Assembly (NCBI RefSeq): GCF_001593285.1
Contig: NZ_CP012529.1
Coordinates: forward strand, 3,224,001-3,288,000
Direction of reading: 5' to 3'
DNA from: Psychrobacter sp. P2G3
Lineage (GTDB): Bacteria; Pseudomonadota; Gammaproteobacteria; Pseudomonadales; Moraxellaceae
Length of the DNA stretch: 64,000 bases
This document shows, piece after piece, positions 1-17,015 of the stretch. The translations under genes were made by a program, and so were the position numbers. A model generated the notes under the pieces. That model had not been told where the DNA came from. It made no database searches and worked only from the letters and a program-made list of their open reading frames with translations. Within the stretch, counting starts at the first letter, position 1. The number at the start of each line of letters is the position of its first letter.

Positions 1-47
1 GATAAACCAATCAAAACTGAATCTTATTCATTCAAAATAAAAAAGAA

Positions 48-78
48 GCCCCTGATATTCTAGTATCAGGGGCTTTTT
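48..78 (-). terminator. Rho-independent terminator after the acyltransferase gene
   Basis: A perfect 10-bp stem (gcccctgata / tatcaggggc) with a 6-base loop lies just past the stop of the minus-strand acyltransferase gene. It has an A-run on one side and a T-run on the other, so it could terminate in both directions. Confidence 0.85.
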
Positions 79-118
79 AGGTATGGATAACTAATAATGA
101 CCTGCTGTAACGAAAAAC

Positions 119-808
119 TTAATCAGATAAATTATTAATGTCTTGTAGCGGCTGCGATAAGCGCTCAGGATATCTTGGTACCACTCCCTGATATTGGCCA
201 TAAATTTTTGGTAAATCAGCTGTAATATCTCCAGTAGGATGCACTAAAGACATAAATCGTATTTCTTTAGTTTTATAATCCATGGCTACCGGCAAGATTG
301 GCACATTAGCACCTAATGCTAAATAATAAAAACCTGTCTTCCAATCTTTGGTGTATTGACGTGTACCCTCAGGTGACAACCCTAAAAATAGCGGTTCTCC
401 AGTTTTGAACTTATCAATACTCGCTTGCAAGACTGAACCTTTATTGCCACGATTAATTGGAACAACGCCCATCCAACGTAGTAGCTGAGCAAGGACTGGT
501 ATCTTAAATAAAGTGTGCTTACCCATAATACTAATCTGCAAGTCTAATGCAAACAAGCTAGGGATTGCATAGACACCATCAACGTTAGAAGTATGTGGAA
601 GTGCCAAGACTACTGCCTGTGGAATATTCGGAATCTCCCCAACCGTTCGCCAACCAGATGCTTTTAACAGGGCTGAAGCTAATACTGGCGCTACTTTATT
701 ACCACGTCTTGGAACCAAGTTGCCCAAGTCTTTTTTGCTAAGTTTAGGAAGTTTAGACAATGCTTTAGAACCTATAGAATTAGAACGAGTAACAGAATTG
801 GATGTCAT
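119..808 (-). CDS. PlsC-like 1-acylglycerol-phosphate acyltransferase family protein
   Basis: A 229-residue member of the lysophospholipid acyltransferase (PlsC/LPLAT) family, which transfers acyl groups to lysophosphatidate or related acceptors at the inner membrane. The HX4D catalytic motif is visible as HTSNVD near residue 72. The acceptor-binding block reads PEGTR near residue 145, followed by a conserved proline-rich stretch (PILPVAMDY). The first 40 residues are basic and rich in Ser/Lys, with no clear signal peptide. The gene is monocistronic, with its own terminator, and follows parE on the same strand after about 150 bp. Whether this is the main phosphatidate-forming enzyme or a side acyltransferase cannot be decided from the sequence. 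Confidence 0.85.
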   Translation of the reverse strand: MTSNSVTRSNSIGSKALSKLPKLSKKDLGNLVPRRGNKVAPVLASALLKASGWRTVGEIPNIPQAVVLALPHTSNVDGVYAIPSLFALDLQISIMGKHTLFKIPVLAQLLRWMGVVPINRGNKGSVLQASIDKFKTGEPLFLGLSPEGTRQYTKDWKTGFYYLALGANVPILPVAMDYKTKEIRFMSLVHPTGDITADLPKIYGQYQGVVPRYPERLSQPLQDINNLSD

Positions 809-955
809 AAAGGCACCACATAATAAGGTATATTAATATAATAGCATTAAGCTAACGCGACTAAACTGCCTTTTGCAAAATTTTAGCGCCACATAACTAT
901 GCACAAGTTGTAAGGCGCTATAACCACAAATCTAGTTTTTGATAATAGTAAATAT

Positions 956-2845
956 CTATAACGGAATATTCGCTAGATTGCCTTTGTTCTCAAGCCATGA
1001 TTTACGATCAGCAGCACGTTTCTTCGCTAATAGCATATCCATCACGCTATTAGTTAGTACCATGTCGTCCATATCTAATTGCACTAAGCGCCGAGTATCA
1101 CGATTCATCGTTGTCTCGCGCAGCTGCTCTGCACTCATCTCACCTAGCCCTTTAAAACGCGTAATTTGCGCTTTTTTATTGCCAGGAACCTTGGCTAAAA
1201 TGTGTGCAAGCTCAGGTTCATCCAATGCATAATGAACCTCTTTACCCACGTCCACTCGATATAAAGGCGGCATCGCTACAAATAAATGACCGGCATCAAC
1301 CAAGGCCGGAAAATGCTTGACGAATAACGCGCAAATTAACGTTGCAATATGTAGGCCATCAGAGTCCGCATCCGCTAAAATACATACTTTGTCATAGCGT
1401 AGCTCGGATAAATCATCAGAGGCAGGGTCGACACCAATGGCAATAGCAATATCATGAATTTCTTGGCTTGATAGTACGGTATCTGACGACACTTCCCACG
1501 TATTTAAGATTTTACCGCGCAGTGGCAGTATTGCTTGATAATGACGATCTCTTGCTTGTTTAGCACTACCGCCCGCAGAATCACCTTCCACCAAGAATAG
1601 CTCTGCCCCATCACGCAAATCACCACGACAATCTGCCAATTTACCGGGCAATGCTGGACCTTGAGTAATTTTTTTACGGGCGACTTTTTTTGCCGATTTT
1701 AGGCGACGTCCAGCCTTATTAATAGCCAGCTCGGCAATTTGAGTACCCATATCTGCATGCTGATTTAACCATAGGCTAAACGCATCTTTCGCTAGCGTTT
1801 GTACTGCTCCAGCAGCTTCTCGGCTAGATAAACGCTCTTTGGTTTGACCCGAGAACTGTGGCTCAGAAAACTTAAGCGACAGGATATAATTAACCCCATC
1901 CCACACATCTTCTGCGGTCAGCTTTACACTACGTGGCAGTAAGTTATGAATGTCACAAAACTCACGTAACGCTTCTAAAATACCCGTGCGCAATCCATTA
2001 ACGTGCGTACCGCCTTGCGCAGTCGGGATAAGATTGACATAACTCTCTTGAATCGGCGTACCGCCATCAGGCAACCAAGACAGCGCAAAGGTAATACCAG
2101 CACGTGCACCTTTTTTAGCCTCATGATGATAATAAAATGGTGCTTCAGGCAACGTTTCAAGACCGTCCAGTTGCTCATTTAAATATTCAACAACCCCATC
2201 AGCGAACTGCCAAATGACTTTCTCATTATTAATTTCATCAACAAACTCAATCGTCAGCCCAGCTGATAAGACTGCTTTGGCTTTTAGGTTATGCTTGAGC
2301 TGCTTAACGTTAAACTTAGGGGTATCAAAGAAGCTACCATCCGCCCAGAACTGTACTCTAGTACCACGTTTACGCTTGTTTGAGCTTACTGTTTCGGTTA
2401 GAGATGTTACTGGTGCGCCATTCTCGAACGCCATGTCAAACTGTGTACTGTCACGCCATACCGTTACTTCAACTCGCGTTGATAGCGCATTGACGACAGA
2501 GATACCCACGCCATGCAAGCCGCCTGAAACCTCATAATTCGAGGTCGAAAATTTACCACCTGCATGTAAACGGGTTAAAATCAGCTCAATCCCTGACTGA
2601 CCAAATTCAGGATGAATATCGGTCGGCATACCGCGACCATCATCTTCGACTGATAATGATCCATCACTATGCAATTGAACTTTAATAATCTTGGCATAAC
2701 CAGCCAATGCTTCATCAACCGAGTTATCAATGACCTCTTGCGCCAAATGATTGGGGCGGGTGGTATCGGTATACATACCTGGTCGACGACGTACTGGCTC
2801 AAGTCCTTCTAAAACTTCTAACGATTGCGCATTATACTCACTCAC
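956..2845 (-). CDS. parE: DNA topoisomerase IV subunit B
   Basis: ParE, 629 residues, the ATPase subunit of topoisomerase IV, which pairs with ParC to decatenate daughter chromosomes. The order of parts is typical: GHKL ATPase at the N-terminus (VIDNSVDEAL, DDGRGMP and GLHGVG motifs), a transducer region, then the TOPRIM domain (LVEGDSAGG, and DADSDG for metal binding), and the C-terminal RFKGLGEM block. The length matches bacterial ParE (about 630) rather than GyrB (about 800), because the GyrB-specific insertion is absent. It follows yqiA on the same strand, the same neighbour order as in enterobacteria (yqiA then parE). Confidence 0.97.
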   Translation of the reverse strand: MSEYNAQSLEVLEGLEPVRRRPGMYTDTTRPNHLAQEVIDNSVDEALAGYAKIIKVQLHSDGSLSVEDDGRGMPTDIHPEFGQSGIELILTRLHAGGKFSTSNYEVSGGLHGVGISVVNALSTRVEVTVWRDSTQFDMAFENGAPVTSLTETVSSNKRKRGTRVQFWADGSFFDTPKFNVKQLKHNLKAKAVLSAGLTIEFVDEINNEKVIWQFADGVVEYLNEQLDGLETLPEAPFYYHHEAKKGARAGITFALSWLPDGGTPIQESYVNLIPTAQGGTHVNGLRTGILEALREFCDIHNLLPRSVKLTAEDVWDGVNYILSLKFSEPQFSGQTKERLSSREAAGAVQTLAKDAFSLWLNQHADMGTQIAELAINKAGRRLKSAKKVARKKITQGPALPGKLADCRGDLRDGAELFLVEGDSAGGSAKQARDRHYQAILPLRGKILNTWEVSSDTVLSSQEIHDIAIAIGVDPASDDLSELRYDKVCILADADSDGLHIATLICALFVKHFPALVDAGHLFVAMPPLYRVDVGKEVHYALDEPELAHILAKVPGNKKAQITRFKGLGEMSAEQLRETTMNRDTRRLVQLDMDDMVLTNSVMDMLLAKKRAADRKSWLENKGNLANIPL

Positions 2846-2985
2846 AAATGCATCCTTAACTATTCACGTGCGATTAATTCTATCGAACCATTATAACGAA
2901 AAATAGCGACATTAACGTTAATAGTCAGTCGCTCACGTCATATAATGTCGTCTGTTTAATTCTCTATGTCAATTTCCATTGGAAC

Positions 2986-3645
2986 TTATAGCAACTGCCG
3001 TAGCATACCAATTACCATTGGCAATTGCTCACCGAAGTCACTAAATCTATGATCACCACCCGCTTGCAAAGCTACTGTCGCTCCTTGCTGTTGGTAAAAG
3101 GTTTTGGACAGATTAGGATCTAATAATTCATCACCTTCTTTAATTAAAACAGAAACTTTATCAGGATAATTAATTTTTAATAGCTGATTGTCTGCAAACC
3201 ATTCTAAATCTGCTACCGTTATTGGCCAGCCACCTGTTGTGGTATAAAGAATCTGATTCTTCGATGCTTTGTCATCGTTATTACTATCCAATATAAATTC
3301 ATTGGCAAATCGCTGCAGGGTAACATGGGGTTGAGTACTAGAGTTTAACAATAGCGCTGGGCAACCTGTATGGTTACTGACTAAGGTAGAAAAATAACCG
3401 CCTAATGAGCTACCGACCAATACCGTATTTGACGATTCAAATTGATCACCTTCAGCATTTTTGTTTTTTTTATTTAAACTTTCGATTGACGACAGTATTT
3501 GACTAAAAACTTGGTCAGGCGTTTTATTTAAATCAGGGCGCAATACATTAATATCAGGTTGGTACTGGCGACAATAATCCTCTAACAATCTGCCTTTAGT
3601 GGAGTTAGCATCACTGTCTAACCCATGAATATAAATAACGTTCAC
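2986..3645 (-). CDS. yqiA: YqiA-family esterase
   Basis: An alpha/beta-hydrolase of the YqiA (UPF0227) family, about 219 residues; family members hydrolyse short acyl esters. The N-terminus gives the family signature YIHGLDSD, and the nucleophile elbow is GSSLGG with a central Ser. Near the C-terminus are an acidic residue (EGDELLDP) and GGDHRFSDF, which supply the Asp and His of the triad. The start chosen is GTG at 3645, because an SD-like GTGAG lies 7 bases upstream and the protein then begins directly at the first beta-strand. A GTG at 3657 has no visible SD. parE follows on the same strand, as in E. coli. Confidence 0.85.
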   Translation of the reverse strand: MNVIYIHGLDSDANSTKGRLLEDYCRQYQPDINVLRPDLNKTPDQVFSQILSSIESLNKKNKNAEGDQFESSNTVLVGSSLGGYFSTLVSNHTGCPALLLNSSTQPHVTLQRFANEFILDSNNDDKASKNQILYTTTGGWPITVADLEWFADNQLLKINYPDKVSVLIKEGDELLDPNLSKTFYQQQGATVALQAGGDHRFSDFGEQLPMVIGMLRQLL

Positions 3646-3832
3646 GTATAATCTCACTTATTAATTTTGTTATGATTACTATGTATGGATAATAAAGACT
3701 CAGCATAGCATTGAGTCACCAGAAACAGTAACAATAAAACGGCACGCTATTATTTAGTATTTGCGACATAATAGTGTTTTACGATGAGATTGCCGACGTT
3801 AAAGGAATAATGATAATAGCGATGGAGCAGCC

Positions 3833-4045
3833 ATGAATCAGCAGTTTGAACTGTTCGAGATTGCCAATCCATGCATTGGTGTTTGCCAAAGCAATAGAAA
3901 AGGCTATTGCTTTGGCTGCTTGCGTAGTCGCCCTGAGCGTCAGTTATGGCATAACATGACGACGGAACAGCGTCGTGAGGTGCTACGGCTAATCGTTGGA
4001 CGTAAGCAGCGTGTCGAGCAGATGAGGCAGCGTAAAGGCGAGTAG
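3833..4045 (+). CDS. DUF1289 family small protein
   Basis: A 70-residue protein with the full DUF1289 pattern: PCIGVC, then CFGC about 12 residues later, then a conserved arginine-rich RSRPERQLW stretch. The four cysteines could bind a metal, but no function is established for the family. The ribosome site GGAGC lies 5 bases before the ATG. It stands alone on the plus strand between divergently oriented yqiA and the end of the first rRNA operon. A longer antisense frame covering 3750-4163 has no family features and is rejected. Confidence 0.85.
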   Translation: MNQQFELFEIANPCIGVCQSNRKGYCFGCLRSRPERQLWHNMTTEQRREVLRLIVGRKQRVEQMRQRKGE

Positions 4046-4151
4046 CTAGGATTCGACTTTGAAGAGATAGTGGAGACAGGTGGGTTGTTTTAAATTGTTC
4101 AGATAAATAGGATTTGCTGCACCAGTCACTAGGAATAAAAGCCAAACAAAG

Positions 4152-4185
4152 AAAACCCCCCAACGAATTAACGTTGGGGGGTTTT
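4152..4185 (-). terminator. rrn operon 1 terminator
   Basis: A 14-bp perfect stem (core ccccccaacg / cgttgggggg) with a 6-base loop and flanking A and T runs lies 13 bases past the 3' end of 5S rRNA. The same hairpin is present in operon 2. Confidence 0.9.
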
Positions 4186-4197
4186 CAGGAATAGAGA

Positions 4198-4311
4198 GCT
4201 GACGATGACCTACTCTCACATGGGCGGACCCACACTACCATTGGCGCAACGATGTTTCACTTCTGAGTTCGGGAAGGGATCAGGTGGGGCCATCGTGCTA
4301 TTGTCGTCAGC
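4198..4311 (-). rRNA. rrf: 5S ribosomal RNA (operon 1)
   Basis: About 114 nt. The two ends pair to form helix I (gctgacga / tcgtcagc), and the internal stretch cccgaactcagaagtgaaac is the universal 5S core. The copy at 10470-10583 is identical. Confidence 0.93.
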
Positions 4312-4492
4312 AAAGGGGGTTAGATATGAGTCTGTTGTTGTTCTTATGACTTCAATATTACTTGAGGCCTGTCAACATAAACCTAACTGAATCAAGGTTT
4401 AAGGTGATATCGAAATATTCTTACTTTATAAGCCACTACAGCTCATACAAGATAGATTAATTAGACTTGTATACAAACCACTTGGGTGTTGT

Positions 4493-7355
<2,863 letters not shown>

Positions 7356-7718
7356 ACAACCCCAAGTAGTCTTTCTCTATAAATAGAGTTAGATTCCTAA
7401 GTGTTCTACAATCTAATTATGATAACGATATCACCTATGTTTATACGCTTGATTCAGTTCTCTTTACTTTTTTAATAATCAACCCCTGGGATAACAACTG
7501 ATGTCGTTAAGAGGTCGATTATTAAGGTTAGGAACAACGCGTGAACACGTGTTCCTAACCCAGACTCATATCTATGTTTTTAAATAGTCTCTGTGCTCTC
7601 GTCGAGCCACAGATTCTGTATAAAACAGAAAGAAGTAATCAATACCTATTGGCTGAATCACTTGTTTCTATTTATACATCTACTTATTTATTTGCATACT
7701 AAAGAATAGTTTATTATA

Positions 7719-7794
7719 TGGTGGAGCCAAACGGAGTCGAACCGTTGACCTCCTGCGTGCAAGGCAGGCGCTCTACCAACTGAGCTATGGCCCC
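7719..7794 (-). tRNA. tRNA-Ala (TGC), operon 1 spacer
   Basis: 76 nt with encoded CCA. The acceptor stem is ggggcca / tggctcc, the anticodon loop reads cttgcac with anticodon TGC, and the T-arm has ttcgact. It sits in the 16S-23S spacer, downstream of tRNA-Ile in the direction of transcription. Confidence 0.97.
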
Positions 7795-7802
7795 TGAAAT
7801 AA

Positions 7803-7879
7803 TGGTAGGCCTGGGCAGACTTGAACTGCCGACCCCCGCGTTATCAACACGGTGCTCTAACCAGCTGAGCTACAGGCCT
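7803..7879 (-). tRNA. tRNA-Ile (GAT), operon 1 spacer
   Basis: 77 nt with encoded CCA. The acceptor stem is aggcctg / caggcct, the anticodon is GAT, and the T-loop is ttcaagt. It is the first tRNA after 16S, the usual Ile-Ala spacer order of gamma-proteobacteria. Confidence 0.97.
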
Positions 7880-7925
7880 ATAGAGCGCATATATATCACG
7901 CCTAGGCTTTAATAAACTAGCTTAA

Positions 7926-7941
7926 ACTAAAGAACAACTTG
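7926..7941 (-). other. 3' strand of the 16S processing stem (operon 1)
   Basis: These 16 bases after the 16S 3' end are the exact complement of 9712-9727 in the leader, so the precursor can form a 16-bp RNase III stem closing the 16S loop. The same bases read TGTTCTTTAG on the rRNA strand, which also resembles a boxA antitermination element. The pairing is seen; the boxA role is inferred. Copy 2 is at 14198-14213. Confidence 0.7.
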
Positions 7942-7972
7942 TTGTGAATTCTTGCTGACCGAATGCCATCTA

Positions 7973-9511
<1,539 letters not shown>

Positions 9512-9877
9512 AATCTTGCTATGAAGTCCTTTAAAGAGACTTCTAAACTTGGCTCATTTAATCTGGCAAATCGCTAAAAATTATGTTCGTAATGAATTAA
9601 CTTTGAGTTTTTCTGCTGTCTTAAATGATAATTTTTATAGTTAATAATCTTCCCGAAAAGAAAAGATAGTCAACTTTATTTTTTAGCATTCTGAATCAGC
9701 AAAAATCCACACAAGTTGTTCTTTAGTTATGCTTTTAAATAGTGTCAATCTACTGTCGTCCAGTAGTTGATATATAGGGTATTGCTTTCCACTTCATTGA
9801 CTTAAACCATATGGGTTATGCCTTGAAGCGAGCTGACTATCATATCATAATGATTTGATCTGTCAAGCTTTTATTTT
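9512..9877 (-). promoter_or_regulatory. rrn operon 1 leader with proximal promoter
   Basis: Conserved in both operons. On the minus strand there is a promoter with -35 TTGACA (9861-9866) and -10 TATGAT (9839-9844), spacer 16 bp. The leader holds the 5' strand of the 16S processing stem (9712-9727) and a TCTCTTTAAA boxA-like motif around 9530-9540, about 20 bases before 16S. The boxA reading is tentative. No coding frame is seen. Confidence 0.75.
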
Positions 9878-9958
9878 GTTTCGTTTCAATAAGTTAATTG
9901 GGTTATTGTTGTGTAATAATACACTGCAATCATTGCCGTTTGTCTCATTGAGGGGCGT

Positions 9959-9986
9959 ATTATAGACCCTTTTAACGAGGTGTCAA
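9959..9986 (-). promoter_or_regulatory. rrn operon 1 middle promoter
   Basis: On the minus strand, -35 TTGACA (9981-9986) and consensus -10 TATAAT (9959-9964) are separated by 16 bp, followed by a GC-rich gcccc discriminator typical of stringently controlled rRNA promoters. It lies in the unique DNA upstream of the repeated block; operon 2 has an equivalent at 16230-16257. Confidence 0.85.
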
Positions 9987-10093
9987 GCAGTAAATTATTT
10001 TATTCTAAACTGAATTAAAAGTAATTTACCTAGAAGCGTTCTCAATAAGTGGTGAACCACTTCTCAAACTACCTTCCCTTCCGACTGGGACGC

Positions 10094-10121
10094 ATTATAC
10101 GCGGTTTCAGCTGAGCGTCAA
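10094..10121 (-). promoter_or_regulatory. rrn operon 1 distal promoter
   Basis: On the minus strand, -35 TTGACG (10116-10121) and -10 TATAAT (10094-10099) with a 16-bp spacer and a gcgtccc discriminator. This is the third promoter in series for operon 1. Confidence 0.75.
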
Positions 10122-10423
10122 GGGGCTTTGTAGAGTTTATTTTATATATATAATAACTCATTGAAATATATCGTTTTAAATAAGCTAAATAAATAGTAAC
10201 TCTACTAACAACATAGAATAAGTATATTGTTTGATAAGGTCACAAGAGCGTCAAGCTGGATATATACAGAAGAATAATCGAAACTATACGCATAACAATT
10301 TATTATCTTGTAAATTTAGCATTCATATCCCTAACCAACAATCTCAATACAGTAAAAAATCAATTTGAGTAGACTTATAGACGTTAAATTATTAGATTAT
10401 AAAAGAATTTATTATAGACAAAG

Positions 10424-10457
10424 AAAACCCCCCAACGAATTAACGTTGGGGGGTTTT
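10424..10457 (-). terminator. rrn operon 2 terminator
   Basis: Same 14-bp stem and 6-base loop as after operon 1. It separates operon 2 transcription from the operon 1 promoters that follow within 300-600 bp. Confidence 0.9.
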
Positions 10458-10469
10458 CAGGAATAGAGA

Positions 10470-10583
10470 GCTGACGATGACCTACTCTCACATGGGCGGA
10501 CCCACACTACCATTGGCGCAACGATGTTTCACTTCTGAGTTCGGGAAGGGATCAGGTGGGGCCATCGTGCTATTGTCGTCAGC
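10470..10583 (-). rRNA. rrf: 5S ribosomal RNA (operon 2)
   Basis: Same sequence as 4198-4311, including the closing helix I and the conserved core. Confidence 0.93.
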
Positions 10584-10764
10584 AAAGGGGGTTAGATATG
10601 AGTCTGTTGTTGTTCTTATGACTTCAATATTACTTGAGGCCTGTCAACATAAACCTAACTGAATCAAGGTTTAAGGTGATATCGAAATATTCTTACTTTA
10701 TAAGCCACTACAGCTCATACAAGATAGATTAATTAGACTTGTATACAAACCACTTGGGTGTTGT

Positions 10765-13627
<2,863 letters not shown>

Positions 13628-13990
13628 ACAACCCCAAGTAGTCTTTCTCTATAAATAGAGTTAGATTCCTAAGTGTTCTACAATCTAATTATGATAACGA
13701 TATCACCTATGTTTATACGCTTGATTCAGTTCTCTTTACTTTTTTAATAATCAACCCCTGGGATAACAACTGATGTCGTTAAGAGGTCGATTATTAAGGT
13801 TAGGAACAACGCGTGAACACGTGTTCCTAACCCAGACTCATATCTATGTTTTTAAATAGTCTCTGTGCTCTCGTCGAGCCACAGATTCTGTATAAAACAG
13901 AAAGAAGTAATCAATACCTATTGGCTGAATCACTTGTTTCTATTTATACATCTACTTATTTATTTGCATACTAAAGAATAGTTTATTATA

Positions 13991-14066
13991 TGGTGGAGCC
14001 AAACGGAGTCGAACCGTTGACCTCCTGCGTGCAAGGCAGGCGCTCTACCAACTGAGCTATGGCCCC
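13991..14066 (-). tRNA. tRNA-Ala (TGC), operon 2 spacer
   Basis: 76 nt, identical to 7719-7794, anticodon TGC, CCA encoded. Confidence 0.97.
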
Positions 14067-14074
14067 TGAAATAA

Positions 14075-14151
14075 TGGTAGGCCTGGGCAGACTTGAACTG
14101 CCGACCCCCGCGTTATCAACACGGTGCTCTAACCAGCTGAGCTACAGGCCT
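14075..14151 (-). tRNA. tRNA-Ile (GAT), operon 2 spacer
   Basis: 77 nt, identical to 7803-7879, anticodon GAT, CCA encoded. Confidence 0.97.
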
Positions 14152-14244
14152 ATAGAGCGCATATATATCACGCCTAGGCTTTAATAAACTAGCTTAAACT
14201 AAAGAACAACTTGTTGTGAATTCTTGCTGACCGAATGCCATCTA

Positions 14245-15783
<1,539 letters not shown>

Positions 15784-16110
15784 AATCTTGCTATGAAGTC
15801 CTTTAAAGAGACTTCTAAACTTGGCTCATTTAATCTGGCAAATCGCTAAAAATTATGTTCGTAATGAATTAACTTTGAGTTTTTCTGCTGTCTTAAATGA
15901 TAATTTTTATAGTTAATAATCTTCCCGAAAAGAAAAGATAGTCAACTTTATTTTTTAGCATTCTGAATCAGCAAAAATCCACACAAGTTGTTCTTTAGTT
16001 ATGCTTTTAAATAGTGTCAATCTACTGTCGTCCAGTAGTTGATATATAGGGTATTGCTTTCCACTTCATTGACTTAAACCATATGGGTTATGCCTTGAAG
16101 CGAGCTGACT

Positions 16111-16138
16111 ATCATATCATAATGATTTGATCTGTCAA
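16111..16138 (-). promoter_or_regulatory. rrn operon 2 proximal promoter
   Basis: Minus-strand -35 TTGACA (16133-16138) and -10 TATGAT (16111-16116), spacer 16 bp, identical to the proximal promoter of operon 1. The leader between it and 16S (15784-16110) is the same as in copy 1. Confidence 0.75.
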
Positions 16139-16229
16139 GCTTTTATTTTAAGTTCTTCAGTAAGATAGTCGCTTCGTTAGTAGTAAACCTTCTTACTAAT
16201 TTCGCTGCTATTCCCTTGCTGTGGGGCGT

Positions 16230-16257
16230 ATTATAGACAGTTTGAGCTGGGTGTCAA
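16230..16257 (-). promoter_or_regulatory. rrn operon 2 distal promoter
   Basis: Minus-strand -35 TTGACA (16252-16257) and -10 TATAAT (16230-16235), spacer 16 bp, discriminator gcccc. It resembles the operon 1 middle promoter in both boxes and discriminator, although the surrounding DNA differs. Confidence 0.85.
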
Positions 16258-16737
16258 CCGCTTTCTCTAAGCTTTTTAGATTAATTCTAGGAAATATAAA
16301 ATAACAGATATTTTTCAATAGGTTACAATGAAAGGTATTTTCTAATTCCTGTATAATATACTAAGAATCGCTATTTAGATCTAGGTAGACTACTAGATCA
16401 TACGGTTTGGAGTACTTTTATAATTCCTATGACCTATTATCTTTAACTTTTTTGATATGCATCTTTCTTTAGCCTGTATCGACTTATCTATCGACACTAT
16501 TGATATTATAGACAGTGACTATATATATAGATGCTGCTTATAATAGAAGTAGAACTATATATAGTGAGAAGTAAGAGACATAGGTAGTTTATAAATGCAT
16601 AGGTTATTCGATTAGCCTTATCTTATAATATAGCCATTATCTGTTTGTCATGTGTTCAACAATATCTTTATTAGATATTATATTTCCTATAGTCTACGTG
16701 AATTACCTCTATAACCCTTGCCGCCTAGTGTTTATAG

Positions 16738-16899
16738 ATGGTTTTTGTTATAGTAGTTGCCCTAATGGCATTACTTGTCTTGCACTGTCAGTTAACCGTA
16801 TTTAAAGGGCATGTTGCTGCGTTTTTTTATGTATTAGCTGTATTAGTAGGTTGGATAAACAACCAAACAGCTGTATATGAGCTAAACGTGTTCGAATAA
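16738..16899 (+). CDS. Possible small hydrophobic protein, 53 residues (speculative)
   Basis: An uninterrupted frame from ATG to TAA with two hydrophobic stretches (about residues 2-15 and 27-40) separated by a short polar loop with Cys, Lys and His, and a polar C-terminus. No convincing ribosome site precedes the ATG, and AT-rich DNA yields hydrophobic frames by chance. Its place in the thrS leader could also make it a non-coding part of the transcript. No family is recognised. Confidence 0.2.
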   Translation: MVFVIVVALMALLVLHCQLTVFKGHVAAFFYVLAVLVGWINNQTAVYELNVFE

Positions 16900-16911
16900 T
16901 GCCTGTATCTC

Positions 16912-16939
16912 TTAACGTATCACGTTTAACGTATATAAT
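16912..16939 (+). promoter_or_regulatory. Candidate thrS promoter
   Basis: TTAACG (16912-16917) and a consensus TATAAT (16934-16939) are separated by 16 bp, about 77 bp before the thrS start. The -35 matches four of six consensus bases. Confidence 0.45.
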
Positions 16940-17015
16940 TTATGTGGTCTCACGGTCATATGGTTGATAGTTGCAATCATCACTGCCAACGGACTCAAAA
17001 ACAGGTGAATAGATT

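Larger units (their letters stand above)
9878..10417. other. Unique DNA between the two rrn operons
   Basis: About 540 bp. Apart from the two minus-strand promoters for operon 1 it is AT-rich, with no gene or convincing small frame. It could also hold upstream activator sites (Fis or UP elements), but no specific site can be shown by eye. Confidence 0.6.
16258..17015. other. Long AT-rich intergenic region upstream of thrS
   Basis: About 760 bp between the divergent rrn operon 2 and thrS. It contains many TATA-like runs, one possible 53-residue hydrophobic frame (16738-16899) and a plausible thrS promoter near 16912-16939. No tRNA-Thr-like operator could be recognised by eye. Confidence 0.5.

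Noticed and set aside
3750..4163. 137-codon minus-strand frame opposite the DUF1289 gene
   Set aside because: It overlaps a protein with a full family signature on the other strand and has no recognisable features of its own.
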